NCBI GenBank assembly: GCA_021234155.1
Contig: JAJEKV010000005.1
Span: 10,284,572 to 10,348,571 of the forward strand
Length of the DNA stretch: 64,000 bases
Source: Isoetes taiwanensis
Taxonomy: Eukaryota > Streptophyta > Lycopodiopsida > Isoetales > Isoetaceae
Direction: 5' to 3'
Shown: piece after piece, positions 43,954-56,244 of the stretch
Numbering within the stretch: position 1 is the stretch's first letter
Layout: each line of letters opens with the position of its first letter
Notes under the pieces: model-generated
Told to the model about the DNA's origin: nothing
Database searches by the model: none
The model's input: only the letters and a program-made list of their open reading frames with translations
Made by a program: the position numbers and the translations under genes

Positions 43954-46609
43954 TACTAGAGTGGTCCCGGGATCCATTCCTGGTCCATGGACCAGAATTG
44001 GTCCAGTTGACCCACTGCCACTTAAACCAGTATATCTGAGAATAGAAGTTTCAATTTCGCGATATATTGCCACCATATCAATCTTTACTTGATTTTTAAT
44101 GACCTCTGAGAATTTCAAGACCAATGAACTTCCCTATATGTTGTAGTGATTGTTCAAATATTAGAGAATTTGACAGTTTCTGCAACAGTCGAGAACTGCA
44201 TTCTTGGGTTTTCCTAGCATAAACAAGCCTAAATCTTGCTAAAATTGGAAGTATTTGTCTATTTATGATAGAACACATTGATTTGTATGTTTTCAGTTTT
44301 GGTTGCTATCATCTAACATCCGTGGAAGCCGGCAAACCCTATTTTGTTCAAAATTGCTGCTTGCTGTTTATGAATTATTTCTCTCTTATTATTACAAGTT
44401 TTGGCTTAGTTCTTATGGCCATGGTTTCTTAACTATATGAAGTACGATCTTATGTTTTTTTGGAGTGTTCATAAATTATATCAACTTCAAAATCTAAAAG
44501 AGAATTTCCTATACAGAATTTAGGACAAAAGTTTATGTTAAAATGCTCCAAAATCACCACCTGTAAGTATTACGAGGGTAACAAATATTGCATTCTTCTT
44601 ATAGCTACATAGAAAATTACTCTATCAACTTGCATATAGTGTAATTAGGGTTTAACCATGCAATTAACTAGATTTAAAAATGATGTACAGCCATATGATT
44701 AACACATTAGAGGTTAAAGATTTGAGTTAATTCTAAAATTATAGGCTAAAAACTCATCACTTACTAGTTAGTGATGTTTATTGATGAATGAAAGTGAAGA
44801 TCATGAAGTTTAAGTATAAGAATAAAAACTTAAATCATATTACCTTTGATGCGTCTTTCTCAGCTTTGTAGAGAACATGCTATATTTCTCTAAATAAGCC
44901 TTTCAAATGGTTCAAAATATGACAAGGGTCATATATATAGGTTCCTTATATTCTTGCAAAAAGATACAGAGAAACGTGGTTATTTTTTACTAGTATAAAA
45001 CTGGTATATCCATTGCTACTATAAATCTTTAGAGTTTTAGTAGGATATTGTTACAAGTAGGTCATCTTTCATGTACACTATATTTTTCATGAATGTGGGC
45101 CTTCCTTTGCAATATAACTCTCTATTTTCATATTGAAATAACGTATTATTTGAAAGATACGAATATAATTAAGCATGAACCGTTTATGGTCCATAACTAG
45201 ACCAATTGTATAGAGCATATATCTCTCACTAGTCTTATCCATTTTGTCCCCATAATGATACCATGGTTTCTTACCTTTAATAACATAATTTTTGAAAGGT
45301 GTGAGTCAAAGTCCATGTAGATTCAATTGGCGAATAAGTACCCCATAAATTCACAGTTGTTTGTGCTTAAACATTGTCCTTAAATTATGCAAGCTCGTCT
45401 AACCAATTAATTTTATCCTATAGAGAATTGTATTCATAAACTATATTCTAAATTTGAGATCAAAATTGATTAAGATGTTGTCTCTATTAATTTTTAAACT
45501 TTCAGTCCTATAGACCAATAATGGTCTACAAGTGGAACTGCACATAGTAGTCTAACCTGACTTTTTATAGTCATAAACTTTCATATTTTTCTTTGAATTT
45601 TTTTGCATTAATTTCATGACATGGGACATTTTGATAATGCGATTTTTCAAAGTCACATCTCGAGACATAAATCTAGAATAAACATAGAAGACATATTTGA
45701 ATTTAATGCTATAAAGTTTAATCCAAATCTCAAGGTTATGATCAACAAATATTTTCATTATTAAAGTAAATCAAAAGCTATTCATATCCCAAAATTCAAC
45801 TTGAGGTCAATTAACATAAGAAAGATATTGATTTTAAATGGACCTATGGACCAATAATGGGCTCAGGTACAGAAACCTTTCTTGATTTCTTGTGACCATG
45901 TCTTTTGCATTTTTAATGAGCTTGTTTTTGCATTGGCTTCATATCATTTTGAACTTTCATATTATGATTTTTTAGAGGACGTCATAGAGTAAGTTTTGCT
46001 CTATATGGGGAAATATTAATCATTATTACAAGTTACCTAAAATTGAGATCAAAAGTGAAAGTCCAAACATCAAATCCAAGGCCAACCAACATTTTTATGG
46101 GATGGAGGAACTTGTCAATTGCTTATATATCAAATATTAGCTCAAAATGCATTTCCCTGTGAAAGTTGTTGTATTTAAACTACAACTGCCTTCTGGGAAC
46201 CATAATTGGTCCTGAGGAGGCAGAAAGTAGTTTTGACCCTGTCATATTTGAATGGCCGTATCTTTCTTTACAGACTTCAGATTGACATGTAGTCTTTTGT
46301 TTTATTTTCTCTATCTCGTGTAGAAAAATATCATGGTAATCAAAAAATTTGTAAAAATCGTTTTGTTGAGACAGTTTGACTTTATGTAAACATGAAGCTT
46401 TTGGTACTTGACCCCCCTGAGTTTGCTAGAGCATAACTTACAAGAATGGAGGTATATATATTTTTAGGTATTTTCTTAGTGGACCATGACTGCCATATAT
46501 GAACTCCTAGGAAGGGTTCGAATAGATTTTGTACCATTGGTTTTATATGAATTTTAAAGTGAACACTTCAAATGGACCATTTCTGGTCCATCACCTGACC
46601 ACTCTAGTG
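43954..46609. mobile_element. Non-autonomous TIR element TTAA-3
   Basis: The ends share the inverted repeat ACTAGAGTGGTC (43,955-43,966; reverse complement at 46,597-46,608). Both flanks are TTAA (43,950-43,953 and 46,610-46,613). The 2.66-kb interior is AT-rich and has no transposase ORF. A GGACCA/TGGTCC palindromic motif recurs at both ends and inside (for example 43,980-43,995 and 46,573-46,592). The target was a pre-existing tandem dimer of about 38 bp (AGGGAAAATAGAAT in both flanks). The design parallels TTAA-1 and TTAA-2, but the terminal sequence differs. Confidence 0.75.
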
Positions 46610-46613
46610 TTAA

Positions 46614-47400
46614 GGAAATAATGCGCACACAGGGAAAATAGAATATAAGGAAAATAACATCCACGTCTTGGATATACAAGAACAATTAGGAACAAATATA
46701 ATTTACAAAGCAACCATAGCTACAAAAAATGCAAACGCAACTCAACTACAAAAGATTCTTTTCAAAGCACGATGGTGAGAAGTAAATATAAATTGAGGAA
46801 AAATAAAACGACTACTATTAGGAAGATGTTACAAAAAGGGATATTATCCTAGGCACAAAAATGCGCATGAGATAATGAAACATAGCATGGTAACTGCCTA
46901 GGACATTTGGAGAAAGAAAAATGTTAATCCAACAAAGTATAAAAAGAGCTTTCCATAGAACCTTGTCAACCAAAACATAAAAGGCAAATCGTCTAGGATA
47001 TTTATCCTAAGCAAACAAAGAAGGAAAAAACATCATCGAAACATAATTTTACAAAAGAAAGATTAGAAAAACGTTAAAAGGTTGGAAATCTATTAGGCAG
47101 AACTTTGAGCAAATCTTATAAGCTACATAAGTTGAGTTGGAAACCATCGATTGCTTGTAAATCGTTTTCAAAGAAAGAAAAGGCAACAAAGGAACTATCG
47201 AATAATATAGTCACCAAGGAAAAAGTAGGAAGATGGCAAGGAAAAACCAAAAAATTGGGTAAGAGAAGTGAGACATATGAGCAGAGATGGTCAAAGAGAG
47301 ATCCACCATTGATAATGGCGTAAATTGAAAAATGGAAAGCCAAGGTCACCAATCATTAGAAAATAGAGTAAGACATCTAAGCCGCATCCTGAGGAACTCC
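46614..47400. repeat. A-rich dispersed repeat, copy 1
   Basis: Bases 47,260-47,385 match 51,765-51,930: GTGAGACATATGAGCA, GATCCACCATTGATAA and TGGTCACCAATCATTAG-type phrases in the same order. The second copy has GATA insertions. No protein is supported. Confidence 0.5.
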
Positions 47401-49222
47401 TATTTCTCTACATCTGTTGTTATTGGAGACAACTTAAACAAGGTGTTGCGCACGGAGGGTTGCCCTCCGTGACTCGAGGGTGAAGTGGCTTAAATCATAC
47501 TTCAAGGTCATGATTCACAATCAATCAAAAATGCTACTTCAAAACAATACAATACTTGATACTTGATTTTTGTTTTGAACAAGAATTTGACCCTTGATCC
47601 CTAAAATATTATTGTAGGTCTGGAAAGGGCCAATTCAAGCCTACGCAATTTACCTCTTGCAGATTGAACTCCTCCTTGTTTCTCTGATCAATAACTCAAA
47701 TGCCTGCAGCCTTTGGCAGCCCCAATGCCACATTATCATCTAATAATCTTATGTACAGGCTGCACACAGCAACGGATATGAATGCAGAGACACCACTAGA
47801 CATTATAAACTATTATTTACAATTTTGGCGTTCGGTTACGTATACAACTGTTTTGTTCGAATTAAAAAATAACACAAACATGCATTTTACATCTATATCA
47901 AACATAAGAGGTAGGAAAGTAACTTACATATAAAGAAATGCATATTTCTGTGATTTTACTGCATCAATGCTGCAGTTTGAAGCAGGTATATGTTCTGAAA
48001 GACAAGCCACCTGATCTTCTCAAAGACCATGGACTTCTGCACTAAAACCTCAACCTGCAGAGGATAGTCACAGGCCATTAGCTCTAAGATGTTATCTATC
48101 ACAGTAAATTGCAAAACAGCCAGGATAAGCGAATATACCTGATTACGCTTCTTTGGGATAATATGAATGAAACAAAGGATTTACAGAAGAAAACGCAATG
48201 CCAAATACAGTCCCGAAGATAAATAAAAATAAGGGAAGTGCCTTGGGAAGCTCCAAATCTTGCATTAACTGCAAACACCAGACAGTGTCCATGTTTGTAT
48301 TGATATCCATTTCTACAAAAATACACAAAGGGCAAAGGGCAATTTTTGCCTTTTGCCTCATCATATCTACGTAATAGAAGTGGTATGGTATTTGATATTC
48401 AATAGAAAAAAAAGATTCAAGCTCATCATAGTTAAATTATCTACATAATAGATGTAGCATGGTATTTGATATCAATAGGCTGGGGTTATCTAATTTATAA
48501 ATCACAACTACAAATTAATAAATTAATAACTCGCATAGAATTTAAAGATTTGGCATTTTTTATCTTGTAACCAAGAGGAATTCAAAGGTTTGGCATTCAA
48601 TGATTAGCCAAGAGGAATGTAAAAAATGCTTTGACCTTTGAAACATTTTACAAAGATCAATTAAACGTGAAACTTTATAGAAATTGACTAAACACGATTC
48701 TATTTAGAAAAGATTGCCTAGATAATAACATCAAAGATTTTCCTTAAGCCTCTCCTTAAGCCTCGAATACAAAAGTAGATCCAACATCATGAGAGGAATT
48801 ATAGGAAATGATTATTATATGAAATAAATAAATGTATAATAAAAATGCCACTGTTGTGTGCAAGCATAAATGCCTAGGCAACTTACATTGCCTTCATTCT
48901 TATATATCTCGGGCTGGATCAAGAGATCCAAGCAAGAATAGTGTGAAAAATTGGCCTGGCCATTCTTTACATACAAAATTTGGTTGGGTACTTATTGGGA
49001 TCTACTTAAATATATAAATTTGTATCCTAAGAATGGTAACTTAAGCGTTGTCGGATTCGCCGCTTGACATAACAATGAGTTCCTGAAGTGCGCAAAGATC
49101 AACTGAGCATAATGATCTAAGAAAAAAAAAATCACTAAAATCAAAGCAGACCGAAATAAGCAGACTGAATAAAGAACAAAACTGGAACTTTTTCCTTCCT
49201 GCATAACAGTCCCAGAACTGAC
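47401..49222. other. Probable intronic or gene-decay stretch
   Basis: Several minus-strand segments have splice-like borders, for example CTGCAG before a VEVLVQKSMVFEKIRW-coding piece near 48,056. None could be assigned. It probably includes introns or downstream parts of the NAA40 gene. Confidence 0.3.
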
Positions 49223-49499
49223 CTTAACTTGGTATAGAAATTCATGGCAGCTATGTTTCTCTTCTGAACTGTAAGCATTACCGCCTTCATGTTGTTCTGA
49301 AACAACCCAATAGAATGTAAAACACAAAACAGGGACAGAGCATAGAAAAAAAAATGCAAAACAAAGACAAAAATCGAAACCTACCTTTCGAGCAATGAGC
49401 TCAAGGAACTGCATGAGAAATTTGCCAAGCCCTTTGCCTTGAACACATTTTCCAAGTTGGAGTTCATATATGTAAAGAACAGGGATTTCTGAGCAAAAG
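49223..49499 (-). pseudogene. NAA40: NAA40 (NatD) acetyltransferase exons, partial gene
   Basis: Two neighbouring minus-strand exons encode the GNAT core of N-alpha-acetyltransferase 40. Exon 49,385-49,499 begins after TTGTAG and encodes EIPVLYIYELQL, then QGKGLGKFLMQFLELIARK; QGKGLG is the acetyl-CoA-binding QxxGxG box. Exon 49,223-49,296 begins after TTTCAG and encodes NNMKAVMLTVQKRNIAAMNFYTKLR, ending at GTCAGT. The two join in phase. NatD acetylates the N-termini of histones H4 and H2A. The expected N-terminal exons and the usual end (SPSRVDP...SYEILCK) were not found nearby; the next open segment (about 49,000-49,080) does not match. It may be a partial copy or a gene with very long or divergent exons. 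Confidence 0.75.
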
Positions 49500-50035
49500 C
49501 TACAACTGGGTCATTATTGCCACTCCAAATATGTTCATGATCTTCGGACTACCTCCAGAGACACTGGACCATCAAACTGAGCTCTTAATACCAATAGGGA
49601 ACTATATTTCTGCTTCTCTGTTATTGCAGAATTGAATCTCCATTTCTATCAACTGAAAGTTGTGTGTCAGTCTAGGCAAAGGGGAAATTTAGGGCATTCA
49701 AGAAAGAAAATTACCTGTTTGGGGTGCAAAAATCTACCAAGCCCTGCACTTATCTTTCTCAGCAGTCTAACTATTCTGTGACTAAAGCTGCTCATGTGTT
49801 TTTGAGAAAATGCACTCCATCGATTTTCGCTCAAAATGGTTCTAAATTTGCAGCTCCAGCCATTGCAGCTCGGTTGGCTCCAGAGATATCTGATGCTGTT
49901 AATTGTTTGAACAAAACCATCAGCACCTTGCTCCATAAAGATTTACAATACCTACAACATAAGAAAACTGTATCAGATCAAATGCCAGGACCTCCATTTT
50001 TGCCCTTTCTATTCACTTAGGCGCCTGTTTGGGTG

Positions 50036-50250
50036 CTAAACCTCTGCTGAGCAGAATAACAAATATCAAGCTCACCTTTTGAAGCTAATCTCTGCAAGAG
50101 AATGCCGGATTTGCTAGGGTTCGATGGTCTGCTAGGAGGAACAAAGACATAAATACTAAACCTCTGCTGAGCAGAATAACAAATATCAAGCTCACCTTTC
50201 GAATCTAATCTCTGCAAGAGAATGCCGGATTTGCTAGGGTTCGACGGACT
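50036..50250 (-). repeat. 119-bp tandem duplication of a first-exon-like segment
   Basis: Two copies about 119 bp apart differ by two bases in about 85. On the minus strand each encodes SNPSKSGILLQRL and ends AAAG/GTGAGC, a possible splice donor. It could be a duplicated first exon of the neighbouring gene. Confidence 0.5.
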
Positions 50251-50501
50251 TCCTCGCAATGTGCACCAGCCTCAGGCTCAGCTTCCAGATGAGCAGATGA
50301 TCCCGAGGCTTTTACAGATTATACAGTTTCCAAAATGGCAATGAGCACATATGCCAGATTACTTGCTAGAGATCTCTGCAAGAACGAAATGGAAATGAAA
50401 AAGAGGGTTTATGTAAACTGCATGTGCCTTGGATATACAGCCACAAATATGTCAAGGGATGTGGGGCATCCTGCAGAGATTGGTGCTTGAATCGACTAAA
50501 C

Positions 50502-51133
50502 TTATACTATCCCATGAACCAGTCTACCTTCTGCAAATGCCCCCAAGCTGGTGCAGGCATTCAAGATGATGGTAAAGGTGACTTCATCTGCCTCTACTCC
50601 TGAAAAACGTATTTGATGGAAAAGCTCAACAGCTTTCTTCATATGACCAAAAGTTGTGTGAACTGTTAACATTGTATTCCATGATATAACATCTCTGTTC
50701 GACATGCCATTAAACGTATTGATTGCATCTTCAAGACAATTACATTTGCCATATGCATTGACAACATTATTTCCTAAAAGGATGTCTAATTCCAAGCCCT
50801 GAATGATTATGGCAGCATGAATCAACCTGACCTGTGGCAAAGATTGGAGAAATGAAGATGCTTTAAGGACGTTGATACAGATATTGTTATCAGGCTTCAT
50901 ATCAACCTCCCTAATTGAAGCTAGAAGTAGAAGTGCAGCTTGCACTGCGCATGAATAAGCTTGCCTTTCGGCAGGGCCCTGTCATTTCCACAACTCCGCA
51001 ACGCCAGAGCATAAGTGCATGGATTGGGCATCTCCTGCAGGCAGAGATGATTTGAGACACCAACTCCAATTTGGCGATTCGTATCCAACAGTTTATGAAC
51101 TGAACCCACATCACCAACATCAGCAAGAAACAT
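50502..51133 (-). pseudogene. PLS-type PPR protein fragment
   Basis: Two minus-strand frames encode pentatricopeptide repeats of the plant PLS class. The upstream frame has NPCTYALALRSCGND...GKLIHAQ. The downstream frame (50,502-50,945) has INVLKASSFLQSL, GNNVVNAYGKC, FNGMSNRDVISWNTML, AVELFHQIRFSGVEADEVTFTIILNACTSLG and GRLVHG. RDVISWN and NAYGKC are hallmark phrases. PPR proteins bind organellar RNA. A frameshift lies near 50,940, the repeat run stops at a TAA at 50,502, and no E/DYW domain is present, so this is a truncated pseudogene. Confidence 0.85.
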
Positions 51134-51479
51134 AAAAAACTACCTCTGCAAGAAAGAGCTATGGTAGCACCCACCGCATTTGTCAAAGGCCATCGAAGCC
51201 TGCACATAGAAACTTGCTCGACTCATTATATGGGCTATGGTGGATGTGTAGAGGTAGAGCTGCATCCTCGAGCAAGGAGCAAGCACCGGTTTCCCGGTTT
51301 CCACAGTTCCTCTCCAGCAACAGGGGCAACCTAGCATTTACAGCCTATGATGGGTTTTTAGCAGTCATTGGCATATTCTGGGTATATATTGGCATATACC
51401 TAGCATATGCCACAAACCCACCTCAACAAGGGCTTGCCCCCTTAGGGGCAACCCAAAAATGAATGAGATTCAAATATGT

Positions 51480-53400
51480 AAGTAATGTTATAATAGACAC
51501 AAAATGGGGCTATAAGTTCTAAGTAAATAAAATAGTTATCAATAAGTAATGTTATAATAGGAAAAAAGGGGCGTTATCCCGGACTAGATATTTCACCCAA
51601 AAAAGGGCTGGGCCGAACAACAGAAGAGCCGGATCTCCCGCTCTTAGGCTAATAGCAGAGGATAGGCCGAACAACAGAAGGGTATGGAGAGCAGGATTTC
51701 CCGCTCAAAAAACTCGGATTTGGAAGGGCAAGGCCACAAACCTAAAGCAAGGGTTTGATAGTTGGTAAGAGAAGTGAGACATATGAGCAAAAATGGTCAA
51801 AGATAGATAGATAGATAGAGAGATCCACCATTGATAAAGGCCTAAATTGACAAATGGAAAGCCATGGTCACCAATCATTAGGAACAGAGTTAAAAAATAG
51901 ATAGATAGATAGTAAGACATCTAAAAGCACTAGCAAAGAACGAAATCCAAAATAGAGGTGTAAAAAGAAACTCCTAAAATTGAAAAAATAAGGCAAGCCG
52001 GCTAATAAAAGAAAAGAAAAATAGATGGGGTAAAATTGGCAAGTAAGGGTAAAGTTCCACCTTAGATAGAAATCGAAGCAAAAACAAACTTGAAACATAT
52101 GCTAAGTAATGAATCTCGACTTCAAAAGGAGATTTGTTTTGGTTGCCAGGTTGAGGTCCTAAATGCCAGAGCAAGCAAAGGGGCCGATTTGGTCTTGGAT
52201 GTACAACCAAAAGAAGAAATAACTTTGGAGACCAAGCACTTTTACATCCTACCAATCAAATAAATTATAGTATACGAACAATCCTAAATATAGGTGACCG
52301 ATATAAAGATGTCTAAGAGAAAATAAAGGTAAAGGCATAGAAGAATATTGCCTAGGATGTTTGAGCAGACGAAGTTGTAGAATAATGGAAAAAACAAGAA
52401 AATATGAAGTTGTAGAATAATGGAAAAAACAAGAAAATATCCAGTCTCTAAATTCAAACCCCACCTTAGCTATGGTCCGACTAGAAGGGGCTTAATATGT
52501 GATAAATTCTAGATTGCCATGAAAACGAAATTGGAAGATGTGAGGCGAGAGTGATTGTTAAATTGAGGTTATGAACAAACAAGTTATGAGTCGAGAAAAT
52601 TACGGCCACTTGAGGTAATAAACAGATAAGATATAAGGCATGAAAAGAATAGAGCTAAGGATGATAATGTGGCATCAAGATGGCAGAGTCGAAGCCAGAA
52701 TGACAGGAACCTTAGAGTGACAGATACCTTAGAGAGAAAAACAACGTGAACAACAGGCTAAAGATCGAATTACCAAAAACAAAGGAGCCAAAGGGCATTT
52801 GATGCAAAAAGATTGAAGCATGTACCTATATAATCTAAGGCAACTAGGCAAGAAAGATATCACGAAAGAACAAGTACCTATGAAATCTAAGGCAACTAGG
52901 GAAGAAAGCTGTCAGAAAAGAGACAGTCCGTAAGAATAATACTTTGCCCGTAAGAATAATACTTTGGTTCAAGTGACCACGGTAAAAAATTGTAGCCAAC
53001 AACAATAATACAAAAATACCTATTGAACATGGAAAGATTGCCTAGAAAAAACCATGGCATGGGGCTAATGTCAATAGGGAATTAAAGCGTTGAATAATCA
53101 AGGAGAAGGAAAAAACCGACCATTACCTAGTTGGGACCAAGACCATAAGAACTATCACGATTCTTTCTTGTGTTTTATTGTAAAGGTTCTTCAATAATGA
53201 GATATGGTCGAGTTGACTTAAGGGCAAAGCAGCCCTCACATTTTTCTTTTTGGGACGAAACTGTATGGGATAACAACTGCTTATAGACTCAAGCAAGCAT
53301 TTGAAAGAGATTGTAAAATATGGTAAGTATAAAATTGTAACTAATCCTAATGGCTCGATATGGAAAAAAATATGCTGTTGAACCAGAAACGGTCTGAACT
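51480..53400. repeat. A-rich dispersed repeat, copy 2
   Basis: This contains the match to 47,260-47,385 and short internal tandem duplications: a 35-bp one at about 52,370-52,440, GATA runs at 51,807 and 51,897, and CCGTAAGAATAATACTTTG twice near 52,930. No gene is supported. Confidence 0.5.
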
Positions 53401-54600
53401 GTCTGGGCCGGTTTTGTGCTGTGAAAGCAGAGAAGATATAGAAGAAAGCTGATTGTCTTATTGCCGATTAACACATCCCTCAACCATGTTGCCGATTCAT
53501 CATTAAAGCTTGGATACAAGATAAATTTCTACACGAATAATTCCACAAAGATGCATCCGGCAGATATCCCAGAAGCTTGGCCTTTTTGCCAAGAAGGCTC
53601 CTATTATTCTAAGAACCCCAAAAATTGCTGGATTAATGGGCCTTAAGTAAGCAGATTATCAGCATGGTGCATGCCTGCCAAGATATCTCATCTGGAAAAA
53701 ATTTGTTGGGTTGAAAGTGCTGCTTGAAGCAAGAGCAAGACAGATAGAGGAAGGACGCAGCATGATAGAGGACAAAGGAAAAAACAAATCCAATGCATGA
53801 ATTCCGGATCTACAGGCCGAATCTGCTAAATATGGTCCAGATCTGTAGGCCAAATCCGTTAAAAAATGCTCCAAGGCTAAACATGGCAGAGGAAAAATAG
53901 AAACTAGTCGTTTAAAATATGCTCTAAGGCTAAGCATGGCAAAGGAATAATAGAAACTAGGGGAAAAATAGAAACTAGCCAGACGACTGTTTAGAGAACT
54001 AGAGGCCAAAATCTGTTATTGTTGTAGCACAGAGCTAAGCAAAAGAAATTGGACTGTACAAAGCCAGGAGACAGTTAATAAAAATATGTCAATGACTATG
54101 CAACATAGCGGCAATATGATCTAGCAAGACATCATGTTTTCGGGATTTTGAAAATATCTAAGAACCTATCCACAAACTCCGTTAGCATCACAATGGATAA
54201 ATGGATCTAAGTAAGATCCTTGATGCTTTTTAATGGATCTAAGTAAGATCCTTGATGCTTTTTAGAACGTTTCGTTAGCAGTAGATGATAACAACGAGGG
54301 AAAACGAAATGGTACAAGAAAAAACAAAAACCCAGAGAGAAGGGAAAACGAAATGGTACAAGAAAAAACAAAAACCCAGAGAGAAGCAGAGAACGGCAAC
54401 GTAAACAACGGGGAGGGCTTTTTTCCTCCTGGATTCCTCTTTTTTTTCGTCTATGGAAACTTTTATTGGTGGCGGAGCTTAAGCGGCGCAGCCACTATTG
54501 TTTATATTCAGAAAATTTCGAAAATCCACTATTGTTTACAATCCAAAATTCCATTACAATTCAAAATTTCGAAAACCATCCCATTACAATCCAAAATCCC
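53401..54600. other. Gene-free stretch with fresh tandem duplications
   Basis: A 31-bp block (ATGGATCTAAGTAAGATCC and following) is duplicated in tandem at 54,203-54,262. A 45-bp block beginning GGGAAAACGAAATGG is duplicated at 54,298-54,386. TTACAATCCAAAAT-type units repeat at 54,530-54,597, next to the DIRS insertion. Confidence 0.5.
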
Positions 54601-55196
54601 ATTCTGGGAAGGGACTCGCAGTAGACACAAAACCGGCCGGCCCGCACAATCAAACCCTGCAAAGAAGAGCAAATTAGAACATAAAAATCAGCACCCACAA
54701 GGTGGAAAAGCCTCACCCAGCGGGTGGAAATTAAGTATGCGTCACCCTCAAGGTGGAAATAAATAGCATCACCCTCAAGGTGGAAAAAATAGCATCACCC
54801 TCAAGGTGGAAAAATAGCATCACCCTCAAGGTGGAAAAAAATAGCATCACCCTCAAGGTGGAAATACATAGCATCACCCTCAAGGTGGAAATAAATATCA
54901 TCACCCTCAAGGCGGAAATAAACAGCATCAAAGTGGAAAAAAACATCACCCAACGGGTGGGAAACAACCTATGAAAAATGACATGATAGTGATGCAAAAA
55001 ACATTATTATAGTAAATGCAAAGTGAACAACATGAAACAGGCGTGTCCCCCTGAGCAGGGCGGAAAGGGGGGGAAGCTCGGAGAAGGAAGGAAGCTGCTG
55101 TGAGAAGACGCCGATAACCGGTGCTGAAGGGGAAAGAGCCTTATATAGTGGCTCGTCCCTCCCCAGAATGGCGATCCGATGGCTCGGATCGATGCG
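54601..55196 (-). mobile_element. Short DIRS derivative, head-to-tail with the full element
   Basis: It starts ATTCTGGGAAGGGACTCGC and ends with the same terminal block as the full element, including a TATATAAG promoter (reverse complement near 55,141) and the CGATCCGA/TCGGATCG hairpin. The last 125 bp are nearly identical to 62,045-62,167. All coding sequence is missing. The junction with the full element is exactly GCG-ATT-CTGGG. Confidence 0.75.
54692..54960. repeat. Minisatellite of about 27-bp units
   Basis: About ten units contain CACCCTCAAGGTGGAAA. Each keeps a short CACC/GGTG pairing. The end units read CACCCAGCGGGTG and CACCCAACGGGTG, where both sides changed so that pairing is kept. 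It lies inside the short DIRS derivative. Confidence 0.75.
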
Positions 55197-55255
55197 ATTC
55201 TGGGAAGGGACTCGCAATAGACACAAAACCGGCCGACTACCAGAGAACTTCCTAA

Positions 55256-56244
55256 CTACAAGCCCAACCGCCGCGAAACCTCCAAATGTTGAGACGGGTC
55301 AATGGCGAAGCGAGAGTGAGAAGACGAGGAACGCCAAATGTAACGCGGAGCACGAGGCCGCATCATGTGGAACTCCTCGCTGAAGGCCGGCCCCGCCCGC
55401 TGACGAAAGCGTAACGCGTTACCATTTGACGGGTCCAAGCCTATAGCCAAAAGGCAATCCCTCCACCATAAGCGGGCAGTCGAATAGGATAAAGGGCGCA
55501 AAGAAGAGGGAGAGGAGCGAAAAAGAGGCCCGCCTGTCGGAGGATCGAGGAGATGGTAAGAACCGGTGGAGATCAGACGTTGAAGAATAGTGACGGGGCA
55601 TGCGAGCGAGGTCAAACGGGCTAAAGAAACCGTATGACCGCGGGCAAGTTGATCGCGTTTGGAACGGCGGATAAAAATGTCAACATGAGATAACGAAAAA
55701 GAAAGATCACGCCAGTTAAGAGCGAGAGCCTCAGAGATGCGTAAAAAAATGGCAAAGGAAAGGACGATGAGGGCAAAGACGGGCCAAAGAAGGGAACGGG
55801 CCGCTGGTGGCGAAAATGGAGAACAATAGAGCTAACATGTTGAGGCATGAGGGGAAGCAAAGGGGGGGGACGAAGCCCACGAGAAGTAGACCGACGAGCC
55901 AAGGACTCCGTAAAGGAAGAACAAATGGGAGGGCAGTTGAAAACTTGATGAAAAAAAAGGATATTGCAACAGAGGTCAAGTAATGGGAAGGCATAGAGAT
56001 GAGAATAATGAAGAGTGGCAAAAAAGGCGGCAACAACAAAGGGGGAAGCTGGAAGATAAGAAACGGCATGGAGGCGGCACCAAACAACAAAGCGGCGGAA
56101 CAAAGCCATGTAAGTCGTAAGAGTAGAGGGGGCGCGGGCGGAAAACACCAAAGGCAAAGTCGAGAGGAACAAAGGGACCTCCTGAGGAGCAAGTAATCGA
56201 GAGGCAGCTGCCACACAACAACATATAAACCATGTTAAATTCAA
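55256..56244 (-). pseudogene. DIRS tyrosine recombinase, frameshifted
   Basis: The N-terminal part (APSTLTTYMALFRRFVVWC) is the SAM-like core-binding region of a DIRS recombinase. The catalytic-domain start, RISEALALNWRDL, with the first catalytic arginine, is in a different frame near 55,740. The following RRSKRDQLARGHTVSLARL and LACPVTILQRL segments are in that frame too. The C-terminal part is weak: RYIWRSSSSHSR resembles the last block, but a clear HxxR box was not identified. At least two frameshifts (about 55,775 and 55,960, in T-runs) break it. Sequencing error in homopolymers is possible. Its start overlaps the end of the RT ORF by 4 nt. Confidence 0.75.

Noticed and set aside
43861-44278. 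Minus-strand ORFs across the left end of TTAA-3
   Set aside because: They cross the transposon border and change reading character there, so chance frames are more likely.
43918-46652. Long target-site duplication of about 38 bp around TTAA-3
   Set aside because: TTAA alone fits the ends better; the 38-bp similarity is an older tandem dimer with several differences.
54692-54960. CRISPR-like repeat-spacer array
   Set aside because: Units are about 27 bp with short variable A-rich gaps, inside a plant DIRS derivative. There are no spacers and no cas genes; it is a minisatellite.
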